A DNA stretch of 64,000 bases from a virus. A program made the translations under genes and the position numbers. How positions within the stretch are numbered: position 1 is the stretch's first letter; the number at the start of each line of letters is the position of its first letter. Below the pieces are notes generated by a model. The model ran no database searches. It worked only from the letters and a program-made list of their open reading frames with translations, and was not told the origin of the DNA. The stretch is taken from the IMG/VR virus record IMGVR_UViG_3300021425_000014, positions 1 through 64,000 of that record. The stretch is one strand, 5' to 3'. Below, one piece after another: positions 26,121 through 34,400 of the stretch.

Positions 26121-26295
26121 AGAAGAAAATCGGCAACAGCACCTAGCTCGTTTTGTCCATAATACATTATTTTTAGATAAACTACACAAAGTCCCAACAG
26201 CCTTATCTTTGCCAATTTCCGTAGATGTACCCAATCAAAGTTTAGCGAGAACATACATCTTAAATCGTAAGCCAACCCAGATTGAGGGTTACTAA
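26113..26295 (+). CDS. Unrecognised small protein before the metallophosphoesterase
   Basis: 60 aa from ATG 26113, preceded by GGAGG. Starts MTEEENRQQHLARFVHNTLF. Stop overlaps the phosphoesterase start (TAATG). Function unknown. Confidence 0.45.
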   Translation: MTEEENRQQHLARFVHNTLFLDKLHKVPTALSLPISVDVPNQSLARTYILNRKPTQIEGY

Positions 26296-27332
26296 TGTTT
26301 AACAAAGACTTTTATGAAGCCGTACTTGAGCTACGCAAAGACGGCGAAACGTGGCAGAACATTCACAAGTATCTGCTAAAAACAAAGTCAATTGCTACGA
26401 CTACTAGCATTCAGGATATTAAAGATAGATTCTTTGGTCTTGCTGCTAAGATTATAGCTGGCGAGATTGATCTCGAAGAATCAGATATATTTAATAAATA
26501 TGTCGAAAAAATTGATCAATTAATCTCTAGAAAACCAACCAAACAAAAGAAGAAACCTATTCAGCCTACAAATTTAGACAAGATTCTAGTCCTAAGCGAT
26601 GTTCACGTTCCGAACTATGATGCAGGGTGCTTTGAGCGTGCAGTAAATATTGGCCTAGATAATCATTGTAGTATTGTAGTAATCAACGGCGATTTCCTTA
26701 ACGGTGATCGCCTATCCACGCATGCAAAGTTCAAACATGAAAACTTCAAAGAAGAAATTGCCGAAGGTCGTGCAATGCTGGAAATGCTTGCAGATAAATT
26801 TGAATGTGTTTTTATGCTTGATGATAACCACGTTCACGATCGTTGGCGCAGGTTCCTTGGCAATAATATCGCCCCAGACTTGCACTTCCTTCTAACTCAT
26901 CCTTATGACTATATGTGCCACGGACTAGATAATGTAATTCGTTCACGCGAGACTCTGCCAAGTGATTGCAAGGGCTTCGAAGAGGAATTAAGCCACTGTA
27001 TGTTCTTAGGTGATGCAATGTTCTCTCACGGGTTTGTGAGTGGTAAGGATGGTGCTTCAGTGAGGACAGTGCGTGCCTGGTATGAGAAGTGGAAGCCAGC
27101 ATTCAATCTGCCTGATGCTAAAGTATTCCTACACGGCCATACTCACAAACTTGGCATTCAATATGACTACGATAGTGCGATTATTCAAACCGGAACACTT
27201 GCCAATTTAGAAGGTTTGAAGTATTCTATGGAAGGCCATTTGAAGGGTAGTCCTCCAATTCACGGTTGTGTTATACTTGAACAAATTAACGGAATAACAC
27301 AACTAGACACTATTAAGGTAATTAAGCTTTGA
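26295..27332 (+). CDS. Calcineurin-like metallophosphoesterase
   Basis: 345 aa. N-terminal ~85 residues are helical, possibly DNA binding. The catalytic core has ILVLSDVHVPNYD (DxH), INGDFLNGD (GD), LDDNHVHD in place of the usual GNH(D/E), and FLHGHTHKLG (GHxH). Likely a nuclease- or phosphatase-type enzyme of the early block, followed without gap by a Cas4/RecB-like nuclease. The DDNH substitution may affect activity. Confidence 0.7.
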   Translation: MFNKDFYEAVLELRKDGETWQNIHKYLLKTKSIATTTSIQDIKDRFFGLAAKIIAGEIDLEESDIFNKYVEKIDQLISRKPTKQKKKPIQPTNLDKILVLSDVHVPNYDAGCFERAVNIGLDNHCSIVVINGDFLNGDRLSTHAKFKHENFKEEIAEGRAMLEMLADKFECVFMLDDNHVHDRWRRFLGNNIAPDLHFLLTHPYDYMCHGLDNVIRSRETLPSDCKGFEEELSHCMFLGDAMFSHGFVSGKDGASVRTVRAWYEKWKPAFNLPDAKVFLHGHTHKLGIQYDYDSAIIQTGTLANLEGLKYSMEGHLKGSPPIHGCVILEQINGITQLDTIKVIKL

Positions 27333-28126
27333 ATTTAAATGACATTTTTGCAGGGGTTAACAACTACGCCCCTGCAATTAAAAGAAAATTGCTTCCAGTT
27401 CTTATAGAGCAAATGGAGTTGGAAAGCAAGAAAACCTATCCACCAAAAGAAGAGGCGCAATTTAGAGCATCTGGCATAGGTGGATGTAAGCGAAAGATGA
27501 TGTATAAGTTGCTTGGATATGAAGAGCAGCTTGATCATATCAGCGTGTTTACTCTTGAGCAAGGAACACTGATTCACGAAATGATTCAAGGGTATTTGCA
27601 AAGGGCGGGCATTATTGAATCTCTTGAAGAGGAGCTAAAGATACTTCCTAATTTAAATGGACACTATGACGGCGTAGTAGTCCTAAACGGGGAAAGATAC
27701 CTTCTTGAGATTAAGACAATAAACGGCGAAGCATACGAAAGACTTTTAAAATACAACTCTGTATATAAAAAGTATATCCTTCAGGCACATTGCTATATGC
27801 ATGCACTTGGACTTGATAAAACATTATTCCTATTTGTTAATAAGAATCATATGCTATCAGATTCTTGCAAAGATGAAGTGCCTGGCGCAGATCCATTGTT
27901 TCACGAAGTTGAAGTCAGATTTGATCATAGCGTATGGAAAGAAGTTAAAGATAAGGTAAGTGAATTAACGAATGATTTTAAGAATGGCATTATGCCAGCA
28001 TTTAAGAGAGTTTCCGAATGCTCATATTGCAACTTCAAGACGCAGTGCGAATCAGATTGGAAAATAGAGAAAGAAAATAAGAAAAAAGCTAAAAAAATAA
28101 AAGCGTCAGAAGCTAAGAAAGATTAG
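27329..28126 (+). CDS. Cas4/RecB-like PD-(D/E)XK exonuclease
   Basis: 265 aa with a TTG start overlapping the phosphoesterase stop (TTGA). A Cys near residue 52 (GIGGCKRKMMY), nuclease core GHYDGVVVL and YLLEIKTING, and a C-terminal CSYCNFKTQC cluster give the one-plus-three Cys layout of Fe-S Cas4/AddB-like nucleases. No CRISPR genes are near, so a role in recombination or DNA processing is more likely. Confidence 0.7.
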   Translation: MNLNDIFAGVNNYAPAIKRKLLPVLIEQMELESKKTYPPKEEAQFRASGIGGCKRKMMYKLLGYEEQLDHISVFTLEQGTLIHEMIQGYLQRAGIIESLEEELKILPNLNGHYDGVVVLNGERYLLEIKTINGEAYERLLKYNSVYKKYILQAHCYMHALGLDKTLFLFVNKNHMLSDSCKDEVPGADPLFHEVEVRFDHSVWKEVKDKVSELTNDFKNGIMPAFKRVSECSYCNFKTQCESDWKIEKENKKKAKKIKASEAKKD

Positions 28127-28231
28127 TTAAAAACGGCCACAATACAGCAATAAAGCCAAAAATAGCTCAAGGCTGTAGTAAAAATAATATGTGGAGGCTG
28201 TTTCCCACCCTTTGTATCGAAAGAGTATTAA

Positions 28232-28969
28232 ATGGGCAGACGACGCAGACGCTCAGACGAGGACTATCAATTTGAAGAACAACTACCTTATGAGAAAACT
28301 CAATACGCAAGAGTAAAGCCATTTAAACCAAAAACCGAGTCACAAGCGAAGGCGCACGCCATTGTAAAGGAAAATACACTAACATTCCTTGGTGGGCCAG
28401 CAGGGACGGGCAAGACCTTAATCCCTTGCCAACTAGCCCTTGATGAGTTAGCAAATAATAAAATCAAAAAGATTATCATTACCAGACCAAATGTAGAAGC
28501 CGGTAAATCACTTGGATATTTACCAGGCTCTGCCGAAGAGAAACTGTTTCACTATCTGGTTCCAATCTATGATAATCTAGAAATCTTTATCGGCAAAGAA
28601 AAATTGGCACAATTACTCGAAGAAGAAGTAATTCAATGTGTGCCAATTGGATTTATGCGCGGTAGAACACTTAATGACGCATTCGTAATTATTGATGAAG
28701 CTCAAAATATGACACGTGAGCAGCTTAGGATGGTGCTTACACGCATTGGTTTTGGCAGCAGAGCGGTCGTAACCTATGATACTGAGCAGATTGATATTCG
28801 CAAATCTGATAGCTGCGTACTTGACATTCCCTTATTTGAAGGCCATAATAGTATAGGATATTTCAAATTCGGGCCAAACGATGTAGTCAGGTCTGAAATT
28901 GTTAAGACCGTACTACAGGTTTATATGGAGGCACAAAATGAAGAAGAAGTACGTGGGACTATCATATGA
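28232..28969 (+). CDS. phoH: PhoH-like ATPase
   Basis: 245 aa. Walker A GGPAGTGKT, Walker B VIIDEAQNMT, and the family segment TRPNVEAGKSLGYLPGS. PhoH proteins are ATPases/possible RNA helicases common in marine and cyanobacterial phages; the biological role in phage is unsettled. A ~100-base gap precedes it with no ORF. Confidence 0.85.
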   Translation: MGRRRRRSDEDYQFEEQLPYEKTQYARVKPFKPKTESQAKAHAIVKENTLTFLGGPAGTGKTLIPCQLALDELANNKIKKIIITRPNVEAGKSLGYLPGSAEEKLFHYLVPIYDNLEIFIGKEKLAQLLEEEVIQCVPIGFMRGRTLNDAFVIIDEAQNMTREQLRMVLTRIGFGSRAVVTYDTEQIDIRKSDSCVLDIPLFEGHNSIGYFKFGPNDVVRSEIVKTVLQVYMEAQNEEEVRGTII

Positions 28970-29222
28970 GAGTGATGATTCAAACTGGAGATTGGAGCCT
29001 GTCTTAGATGAATATGATCTCATTTTTAGAGATGATGTAAGTCTAACTGCAAATGTAGCTCAGCTTATTTCCCTAAGAGATCTAATTACCGATGTACTAA
29101 GGGAGGTTGGTGCTGAGGAGCCAGTTCAGATCTCGAATATGGGAACATCATTCGTACCGACAGCGGTAGCCAAAATGGATCCAAGATTCCACCCAGACCC
29201 AGATGGGGTCATGGGCCTTTGA
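28938..29222 (+). CDS. Unrecognised protein downstream of phoH
   Basis: 94 aa from ATG 28938, preceded by GGAGG inside the end of phoH. Begins MKKKYVGLSYESDDSNW. Acidic. Its stop overlaps the TTG start of the resolvase. Function unknown. Confidence 0.5.
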   Translation: MKKKYVGLSYESDDSNWRLEPVLDEYDLIFRDDVSLTANVAQLISLRDLITDVLREVGAEEPVQISNMGTSFVPTAVAKMDPRFHPDPDGVMGL

Positions 29223-29716
29223 TTCTAACTATAGATCCTGGCATTAGATTTGCAGCAGTTACAATATTTACAGAAGATGGCGATGTTAAATATAGTGAAA
29301 CAATAAAATTCAACGGAAAGCATTCTCAAGAAAAAAGAATGTATGAATTTTATGAAATACTATGTAACTTGTCAAAAGAATATGATGTCAAGGTCGTTGT
29401 CGCCGAATCCCAGTTCGTCCAAATAATGGGAAACATCGTTGGAATGATAATGACTTACGCCGGATTCGCGGAGGCAAAACTAGTAAGAATGAATCCCAGC
29501 CAATGGAAGAAGCTATCCACTGGAAAAGGTAATATTAGCGAGGCAGAATTAAGAGAAAAAATAATTAATATATTCCCTTTTGCTGATGCATACTCTGAGC
29601 ACCAAATAGATACTCTTGGAATGTATTTAGCATACAAGAATCAGGAGACAGGTGATGCTACGCCCGCTAAAAAACCTAGTAAAAGAAAAAACACTCGCAA
29701 GAATAAACTTCCTTGA
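29219..29716 (+). CDS. RuvC-like Holliday junction resolvase
   Basis: 165 aa with a TTG start overlapping the preceding stop. Acidic active-site residues in order: LTIDPG (Asp), VVVAESQ (Glu) and EHQIDTLGMYLAY (Asp), as in the RuvC/RNase H-like fold. The C terminus is strongly basic. Expected to resolve recombination or replication junctions before packaging. Confidence 0.7.
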   Translation: MILTIDPGIRFAAVTIFTEDGDVKYSETIKFNGKHSQEKRMYEFYEILCNLSKEYDVKVVVAESQFVQIMGNIVGMIMTYAGFAEAKLVRMNPSQWKKLSTGKGNISEAELREKIINIFPFADAYSEHQIDTLGMYLAYKNQETGDATPAKKPSKRKNTRKNKLP

Positions 29717-30065
29717 TGGATATAGTGTTCACGGATTCGTCACACATGTTGACGAAGAAACCATGGAAGTGTATACTATAGATAACGTATACAACCAACT
29801 AATCATAGAAGAGAGCGAAGAGGGAATAGCCCTAGAGAGCGAAGAAGATGCCGAATCTATTGACTTCCTATTCGTAAAAACAATCTTTAGAACAGACTCT
29901 GTATCCTCTATTATCTGCGACATAAGCCATAAGTTCCCTATAGAAAAGACTACATATATTGACCAAATGAAGATTGCCATATATAATAAACCTGGGTCAA
30001 AAAGGAGAGCAAAAGATGCAAAGCCTAATCAACCAGAATGTAGTAATCAGGGAGACATTCTATAA
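29655..30065 (+). CDS. Unrecognised acidic protein
   Basis: 136 aa from ATG 29655, with AGGAG inside the 3' end of the resolvase gene (62-base overlap). A beta-rich N terminus (RINFLDGYSVHGFVTHVD), a central run of Glu (IIEESEEGIALESEEDAE) and a basic tail. Function unknown. Confidence 0.45.
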   Translation: MLRPLKNLVKEKTLARINFLDGYSVHGFVTHVDEETMEVYTIDNVYNQLIIEESEEGIALESEEDAESIDFLFVKTIFRTDSVSSIICDISHKFPIEKTTYIDQMKIAIYNKPGSKRRAKDAKPNQPECSNQGDIL

Positions 30066-30204
30066 TTGCAAGGGCTGCAATAAGAAAGTCAGCCGCTATG
30101 TTGATAATACACCCGGCGCAATTGTAGCAAAATACATCTGCGGATGTGGTTTCAGGGGGCCATATTTCCCCCTATTCAAGGAGACAAATGATGAAACTGC
30201 TTAA
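30016..30204 (+). CDS. Zinc-ribbon small protein
   Basis: 62 aa from ATG 30016 after AAAGGAG. Two Cys pairs, FYNCKGCNKK and YICGCGFRG, suggest a zinc ribbon. Function unknown. Confidence 0.55.
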   Translation: MQSLINQNVVIRETFYNCKGCNKKVSRYVDNTPGAIVAKYICGCGFRGPYFPLFKETNDETA

Positions 30205-30577
30205 CGAAGAGTTGCTTGAAAAGTATGCTGATGCTAATAGGCAAACATTTTACACTTCAGTTGTTGGAACAACATTCAGAGATCAGGAACACATCAAAAA
30301 GGTAAACGACGGCGACTTCGCTGTCCTTATCCCAGAGCTTGATAACAAGTATGATACAACGGCTGTTTCAGTTGTTCATAATGATACTGGAAATTGTATT
30401 GGCTACATCAAGCGCGATTTAAACTCTGACATCTGGCAAAACATTGTAAAAAGCGGGGATCTTTACGTCTGTAAGATCACAAAGACTGGCGGAACTGAAG
30501 ATAAGCCAAATATTGGCTTCAATCTTACTGTCGTAAGGATGTATCATGAAAGACAATCAGTTAATACCACTGTTTAG
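30191..30577 (+). CDS. HIRAN-domain protein
   Basis: 128 aa from ATG 30191 (AAGGAG seven bases upstream). Contains TSVVGTTFRDQ, PELDNKYDTTAVSVVH and GNCIGYIKRDL, which follows the HIRAN pattern (VGxx..., pxNpyDpnAvxV, vGYlxR). HIRAN domains bind 3' DNA ends or stalled forks in HLTF/Rad5 and occur as stand-alone proteins in phages. May sense replication intermediates. Confidence 0.65.
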   Translation: MKLLNEELLEKYADANRQTFYTSVVGTTFRDQEHIKKVNDGDFAVLIPELDNKYDTTAVSVVHNDTGNCIGYIKRDLNSDIWQNIVKSGDLYVCKITKTGGTEDKPNIGFNLTVVRMYHERQSVNTTV

Positions 30578-30866
30578 AATCATCGGAATAGAATCAGAAC
30601 GCAAGCAGCTATACCTTGAATTCCAAGATTTATTTGATACATATGATGAATTTCTAGAGTTCATCAATATGCAATCTAGATTCTACCCAAATGGAATTAT
30701 ACGAAAGACCCTTCAGGAAAACGCGGCAAATTACGCCGTAAATGCTACGATAAATAAGTTGCGCCAGAAGCTTGGATCTGATAACATAGAAGAGCATACG
30801 CTAGACGACGGCTCTACATTTTACAGATTGAAGGGCGAAAGATTCGGTGAGCAAAGTGGAAAATGA
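30546..30866 (+). CDS. Unrecognised protein, first of a tandem pair
   Basis: 106 aa, AAGGA before ATG. Contains FQDLFDTYDEFLEFINMQ and RFYPNGI..., then a winged-helix-like C-terminal part. The next gene shares the same order of motifs, so the two look like diverged duplicates. Confidence 0.45.
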   Translation: MKDNQLIPLFRIIGIESERKQLYLEFQDLFDTYDEFLEFINMQSRFYPNGIIRKTLQENAANYAVNATINKLRQKLGSDNIEEHTLDDGSTFYRLKGERFGEQSGK

Positions 30867-31161
30867 ACAGACATTTATCATCATAAACAAATTCGAATAC
30901 GGTAAAGATCTTCATCTCTTTGAAGAAAATGAATATTTCATGGAACTATTCGAAACATATGATGAGTTCTTTAGCTTCTGGAATACATTAGCTGATACAT
31001 ATCCAGAAGGTGTCCCAGAAGAATATATACACCAAAAATTAAATCAATACGCCACATTCAAACTTCTCGACGCACTAGATGAATTGGTAGAAGATGGACT
31101 AGTAGTTAAAAGCCAAAACGAAGATGGCGAAGATGTTTGGAGAATTGCAGGTACGGTCTAA
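30847..31161 (+). CDS. Unrecognised protein, second of a tandem pair
   Basis: 104 aa with a GTG start inside the previous gene (GTG 30856 is an alternative). FMELFETYDEFFSFWNTL followed by TYPEGVPEEYIHQKL parallels the upstream protein; LLDALDELVEDGLVVKSQ then reads like the wing of a winged helix. Followed by a terminator. Confidence 0.45.
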   Translation: MSKVENEQTFIIINKFEYGKDLHLFEENEYFMELFETYDEFFSFWNTLADTYPEGVPEEYIHQKLNQYATFKLLDALDELVEDGLVVKSQNEDGEDVWRIAGTV

Positions 31162-31196
31162 AATTATACTCACAAGGAGAGCAGCATCCCTTTATA

Positions 31197-31222
31197 AAAC
31201 CCCTCTTAATCGGGGGGTTTTA
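31197..31222 (+). terminator. Intrinsic terminator before the RNR gene
   Basis: AAAACCCC / GGGGTTTT stem with a TCTTAATCG loop and T run. Confidence 0.75.
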
Positions 31223-31242
31223 CTGTCCACAGGTTAAATAAA

Positions 31243-33315
31243 ATGGTATTCCTAACGAAAGATTTTCTTAAGAAGTACGAAGGCATTAGCCCATTCAGGA
31301 ATGCAATGTCAGAGTTCGTATACCTACGAACCTATTCGCGCTGGTTAGAAAAGCGCAGAGAGACTTGGCTTGAAACCTGCGAGCGAGTTGTAAACTACTC
31401 ATTCAGGCTATATAGCGGCCCCAAGGGCCATCAAGAACTAGCGCAAGAAGCAGAAAAGATGTTTGACGATGTTTTCAATCTTCGTTACCTTCCCGCTGGT
31501 CGAACTCTATGGGTTGGCGGAACAGAAATTATTGATCACGTAAGTGAGGCAAACTTCAACTGTTCATTTACTGCTATTGAAAAAATCGAGGACATTAAAG
31601 ACCTATTCTTCCTTTTGATGGTAGGAACAGGCGTAGGATTCTCTGTTCAAAAGCAGCATATTGAGAAACTTCCTAAGTTTAATAATAAGATTTCATTAGA
31701 AATTCAAGAGTATCAATCTAGACAGCCACATCTGCGAAACGAAGATACTTGGTCTTCTTGCAGCGCAGACGGTATTGGTGTTCTTACTATTGGCGATTCT
31801 CGCGAAGCATGGGCGAACGGATTAGAAGTTTTCCTAAACTTAATGAGGAATGATAAGCTCAACAAGATCATTCTTAATCTAGACAATGTTCGCCCGAAAG
31901 GTGAGAGGTTAAAGCGTTTCGGAGGCAAAGCATCTGGCCCAGAGCCATACGCTCAAATGATTAAAAAGATGCATGAAATAATCGCGGCAACTGATGGTAC
32001 GCTTAAACCTGTAGATGTATTAGATATCTGTAATATCGCAGCAGAGAATGTAGTTGCCGGGGGTGTTAGACGCTCCGCCGAGTTAGCTATGGTTGACGCA
32101 GATGAAGAAGAAGCCATTTACGCCAAGAAGGGCTATTGGCTGACTGGCAAGTATCATCGTGCAATGTCAAACAACTCCATTGCTTTCTGGGAAAAGCCAA
32201 CGAAAGAATATCTTGGCACGCTTATTGAATCAATCAAAGAGTCATATGAGCCTGGATTTATTAACGCCGAAGCCGCAAACCGGCGCAGGCCGTGGTTTTC
32301 CGGTTTCAATCCATGCGTTGAAATCATTTTGGCTAACAAGGGATTTTGTAATCTTTCAACCGTATTCGTTCCTGCATTTATTAATGATAAAAATGAATTG
32401 CAGCTATACGAGTTAGAAAAAGCGGTACGAAACTCCGCTCGTCACTGCTTAAGAATCACTAATGTAGATATTTCATTAAAAGAATGGGATAAAAACCAAA
32501 AGCGAGATAGATTGCTTGGCGTAAATCTAACTGGCGTAGAAGATGCATTCGACAAGTGCGGTATCTCAGATGATAAAAGAGGTTATATCTTTAACCTATT
32601 AAAGAGTGCTGCAAATGATGAAGCTGCTAAATATGCAAAAGAGATGAGAGTTCCTACCCCACTTTTGGTGACTACCATTCAGCCCGGCGGAACACTTAGC
32701 CAACTCAATGCTTCCGGGCCTTGTTCGCCAGGTTTTCACAAGTCCTTTGCTCCATTTATCAAGCGCACTGTCCGCATTTCTAGTCAAGATGCTCTAGCTA
32801 AGACGGTTCTCAAGCAAGGTTACAAAGTATATCCAGATCCCATGTCAGGCATCTCTTCTGCGGAATTCGACGCCATGACGCCAGAGAATCAGAAGAAGTG
32901 CTTGTCAACCGTACCAACTTGGGTCGTAGTCTTTGGCATTGATACAGGTGCCAAAATGAAGGCATCGGACGAATCTGCCATTTCACAGCTAGAAAGATAT
33001 AAGCAATATTTACAAGACTACTCCGATCACAATGTATCATCCACAATTCAAGTTGCTGATGATGAATGGGATCAAGTAATTGACTGGATCTATGATAATT
33101 GGGATAGCTACATTGGTGTGTCCTTCCAGAATAAATCTAATGATAAATATGATCTTCCGCCATACGAGGCAGTCACGGAAGAAGAGTATCATGAGATTAT
33201 GAAGAACTGCCCGCCGATCGACCATGATCTGCTTAATAAGATTGAGAATGGTCATTCAAGCGCGGACGATGATCTTGGCAATGATTGCGCGGGAGGGGCT
33301 TGTCCAATCCGCTAG
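31243..33315 (+). CDS. Adenosylcobalamin-dependent ribonucleoside-triphosphate reductase (class II, monomeric)
   Basis: 690 aa. Features of the Lactobacillus-type RTPR: LRYLPAGRTLW, NFNCSFTAIEKI, the active-site region with GFNPCVEIILANKGFCNLST (in two parts), VTTIQPGGTLSQL, and a C-terminal redox pair DCAGGACPIR almost identical in pattern to the known DCEGGACPI tail. Reduces NTPs to dNTPs without a second subunit or oxygen, using B12. Flanked by terminators, so a separate unit. Confidence 0.9.
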   Translation: MVFLTKDFLKKYEGISPFRNAMSEFVYLRTYSRWLEKRRETWLETCERVVNYSFRLYSGPKGHQELAQEAEKMFDDVFNLRYLPAGRTLWVGGTEIIDHVSEANFNCSFTAIEKIEDIKDLFFLLMVGTGVGFSVQKQHIEKLPKFNNKISLEIQEYQSRQPHLRNEDTWSSCSADGIGVLTIGDSREAWANGLEVFLNLMRNDKLNKIILNLDNVRPKGERLKRFGGKASGPEPYAQMIKKMHEIIAATDGTLKPVDVLDICNIAAENVVAGGVRRSAELAMVDADEEEAIYAKKGYWLTGKYHRAMSNNSIAFWEKPTKEYLGTLIESIKESYEPGFINAEAANRRRPWFSGFNPCVEIILANKGFCNLSTVFVPAFINDKNELQLYELEKAVRNSARHCLRITNVDISLKEWDKNQKRDRLLGVNLTGVEDAFDKCGISDDKRGYIFNLLKSAANDEAAKYAKEMRVPTPLLVTTIQPGGTLSQLNASGPCSPGFHKSFAPFIKRTVRISSQDALAKTVLKQGYKVYPDPMSGISSAEFDAMTPENQKKCLSTVPTWVVVFGIDTGAKMKASDESAISQLERYKQYLQDYSDHNVSSTIQVADDEWDQVIDWIYDNWDSYIGVSFQNKSNDKYDLPPYEAVTEEEYHEIMKNCPPIDHDLLNKIENGHSSADDDLGNDCAGGACPIR

Positions 33316-33324
33316 GAAACAAAG

Positions 33325-33352
33325 AAACCCCTTGCTTCGGCAGGGGGTTTTT
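33325..33352 (+). terminator. Intrinsic terminator after the RNR gene
   Basis: AAACCCCTTGC / GCAGGGGGTTT stem with a TTCG tetraloop and T5. It overlaps the next promoter's -35 element. Confidence 0.8.
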
Positions 33353-33360
33353 GCTATAAT
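33332..33360 (+). promoter_or_regulatory. Promoter of dUTPase, kinase-like and helicase genes
   Basis: TTGCTT, 17-base spacer, TATAAT. The -35 lies within the terminator hairpin of the RNR gene, a compact arrangement. ATG of dut follows 20 bases after the -10. Confidence 0.65.
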
Positions 33361-33379
33361 GGTATTCAAGGAGGGCCAT

Positions 33380-33850
33380 ATGAGCCAAAATATTATGGTA
33401 TATCAAACTATTCCTGTTATTACTTTTCAAAAGACAGAAAGCTGTCCAGATGTAGTTCAGTTGCCCGATTATAAGACAGATCTCGCGGCGGCATTTGATC
33501 TACAGGCCGCTGAAACTGTCACGATCCCTGCTCGCTCTAAGGCGATTATTGGAACTGGCTTGCGGGCCTTGATTCCTGAGAACTTCTACGTTAGAATTGA
33601 ATCACGTTCTGGCCTTAGTGCTAAATTTAGTATTGAAAAAGGCGCAGGTATAATTGACGCTGATTACTGTGACGAATGGCGTGTAATCCTTTATAATCAC
33701 TCAAACGAGGCAATCCATATTGTTGCAGGCGATCGCGTTGCGCAGGCCATTGTAGCACCCTGTATTCAGGCTTATTTAGAATGGGGCGAAGTACCAAACA
33801 AGCACCCTCAATCGAACCGCAAGGGCGGATTTGGCTCAACTGGAGTTTGA
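33380..33850 (+). CDS. dut: dUTP diphosphatase
   Basis: 156 aa from ATG 33380 (AAGGAGG seven bases upstream). The five trimeric dUTPase motifs appear in order: AAFDLQA, RIESRSGLSAK, GIIDADYCDEW, GDRVAQAI and NRKGGFGSTG. Removes dUTP and supplies dUMP to ThyX. Confidence 0.9.
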   Translation: MSQNIMVYQTIPVITFQKTESCPDVVQLPDYKTDLAAAFDLQAAETVTIPARSKAIIGTGLRALIPENFYVRIESRSGLSAKFSIEKGAGIIDADYCDEWRVILYNHSNEAIHIVAGDRVAQAIVAPCIQAYLEWGEVPNKHPQSNRKGGFGSTGV

Positions 33851-33851
33851 A

Positions 33852-34400
33852 ATGAAAATTGCTTTAATGGGAGCAAACAACACGGGTAAGACTACCCTAG
33901 CTATTGAGCTACATAAGATCGTTGGAAACACTCATGGCCTAATCGCATATAGTAGGCCAACCGCTGCCGCAAGGCGACTGGGGTATCAAAGCGCAAGAGA
34001 TGTTCCAGAAGATGTAGAAAAACAATTCGAGTTTCAATATGAATGTTTATTGGAACAAATTCGGGCACAAAAACAAATGGGAAAAAACTACATAGCAGAT
34101 AGATCAACGCTTGATCCGCTCGCATTTTTAAACGCTAAGTTACCATTTTTAAATCTAACAATACAGCATCAAATGTATGAGAAGTTGGCTTTCGAATTCT
34201 GCGAATATGACTTTCTGTTCTTTGTGCCAGCATTTGGTGGCAAGATGGAAGATAATGGCGTCAGATTATTAACACCACAGGAGCCAGTAGAATTAGAAAT
34301 AAAAAAACTACTTGCAAAGAGTAAGAAGCCGGCGTATACTCTCAAAACAACTTCGCTAACTAATCGCGTTCAGGAAGTTTGCCAGATTTTGAGGATCTAA
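33852..34400 (+). CDS. P-loop kinase-like protein (AAA_28 type)
   Basis: 182 aa from ATG 33852. Walker A GANNTGKTT at the N terminus, IADRSTLDPLAF in place of a Walker B/lid region. Resembles the AAA_28/NadR-like family used as nucleotide or nucleoside kinases in phages. Next to dut, so a dNMP-kinase role is plausible but unproven. Confidence 0.6.
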   Translation: MKIALMGANNTGKTTLAIELHKIVGNTHGLIAYSRPTAAARRLGYQSARDVPEDVEKQFEFQYECLLEQIRAQKQMGKNYIADRSTLDPLAFLNAKLPFLNLTIQHQMYEKLAFEFCEYDFLFFVPAFGGKMEDNGVRLLTPQEPVELEIKKLLAKSKKPAYTLKTTSLTNRVQEVCQILRI

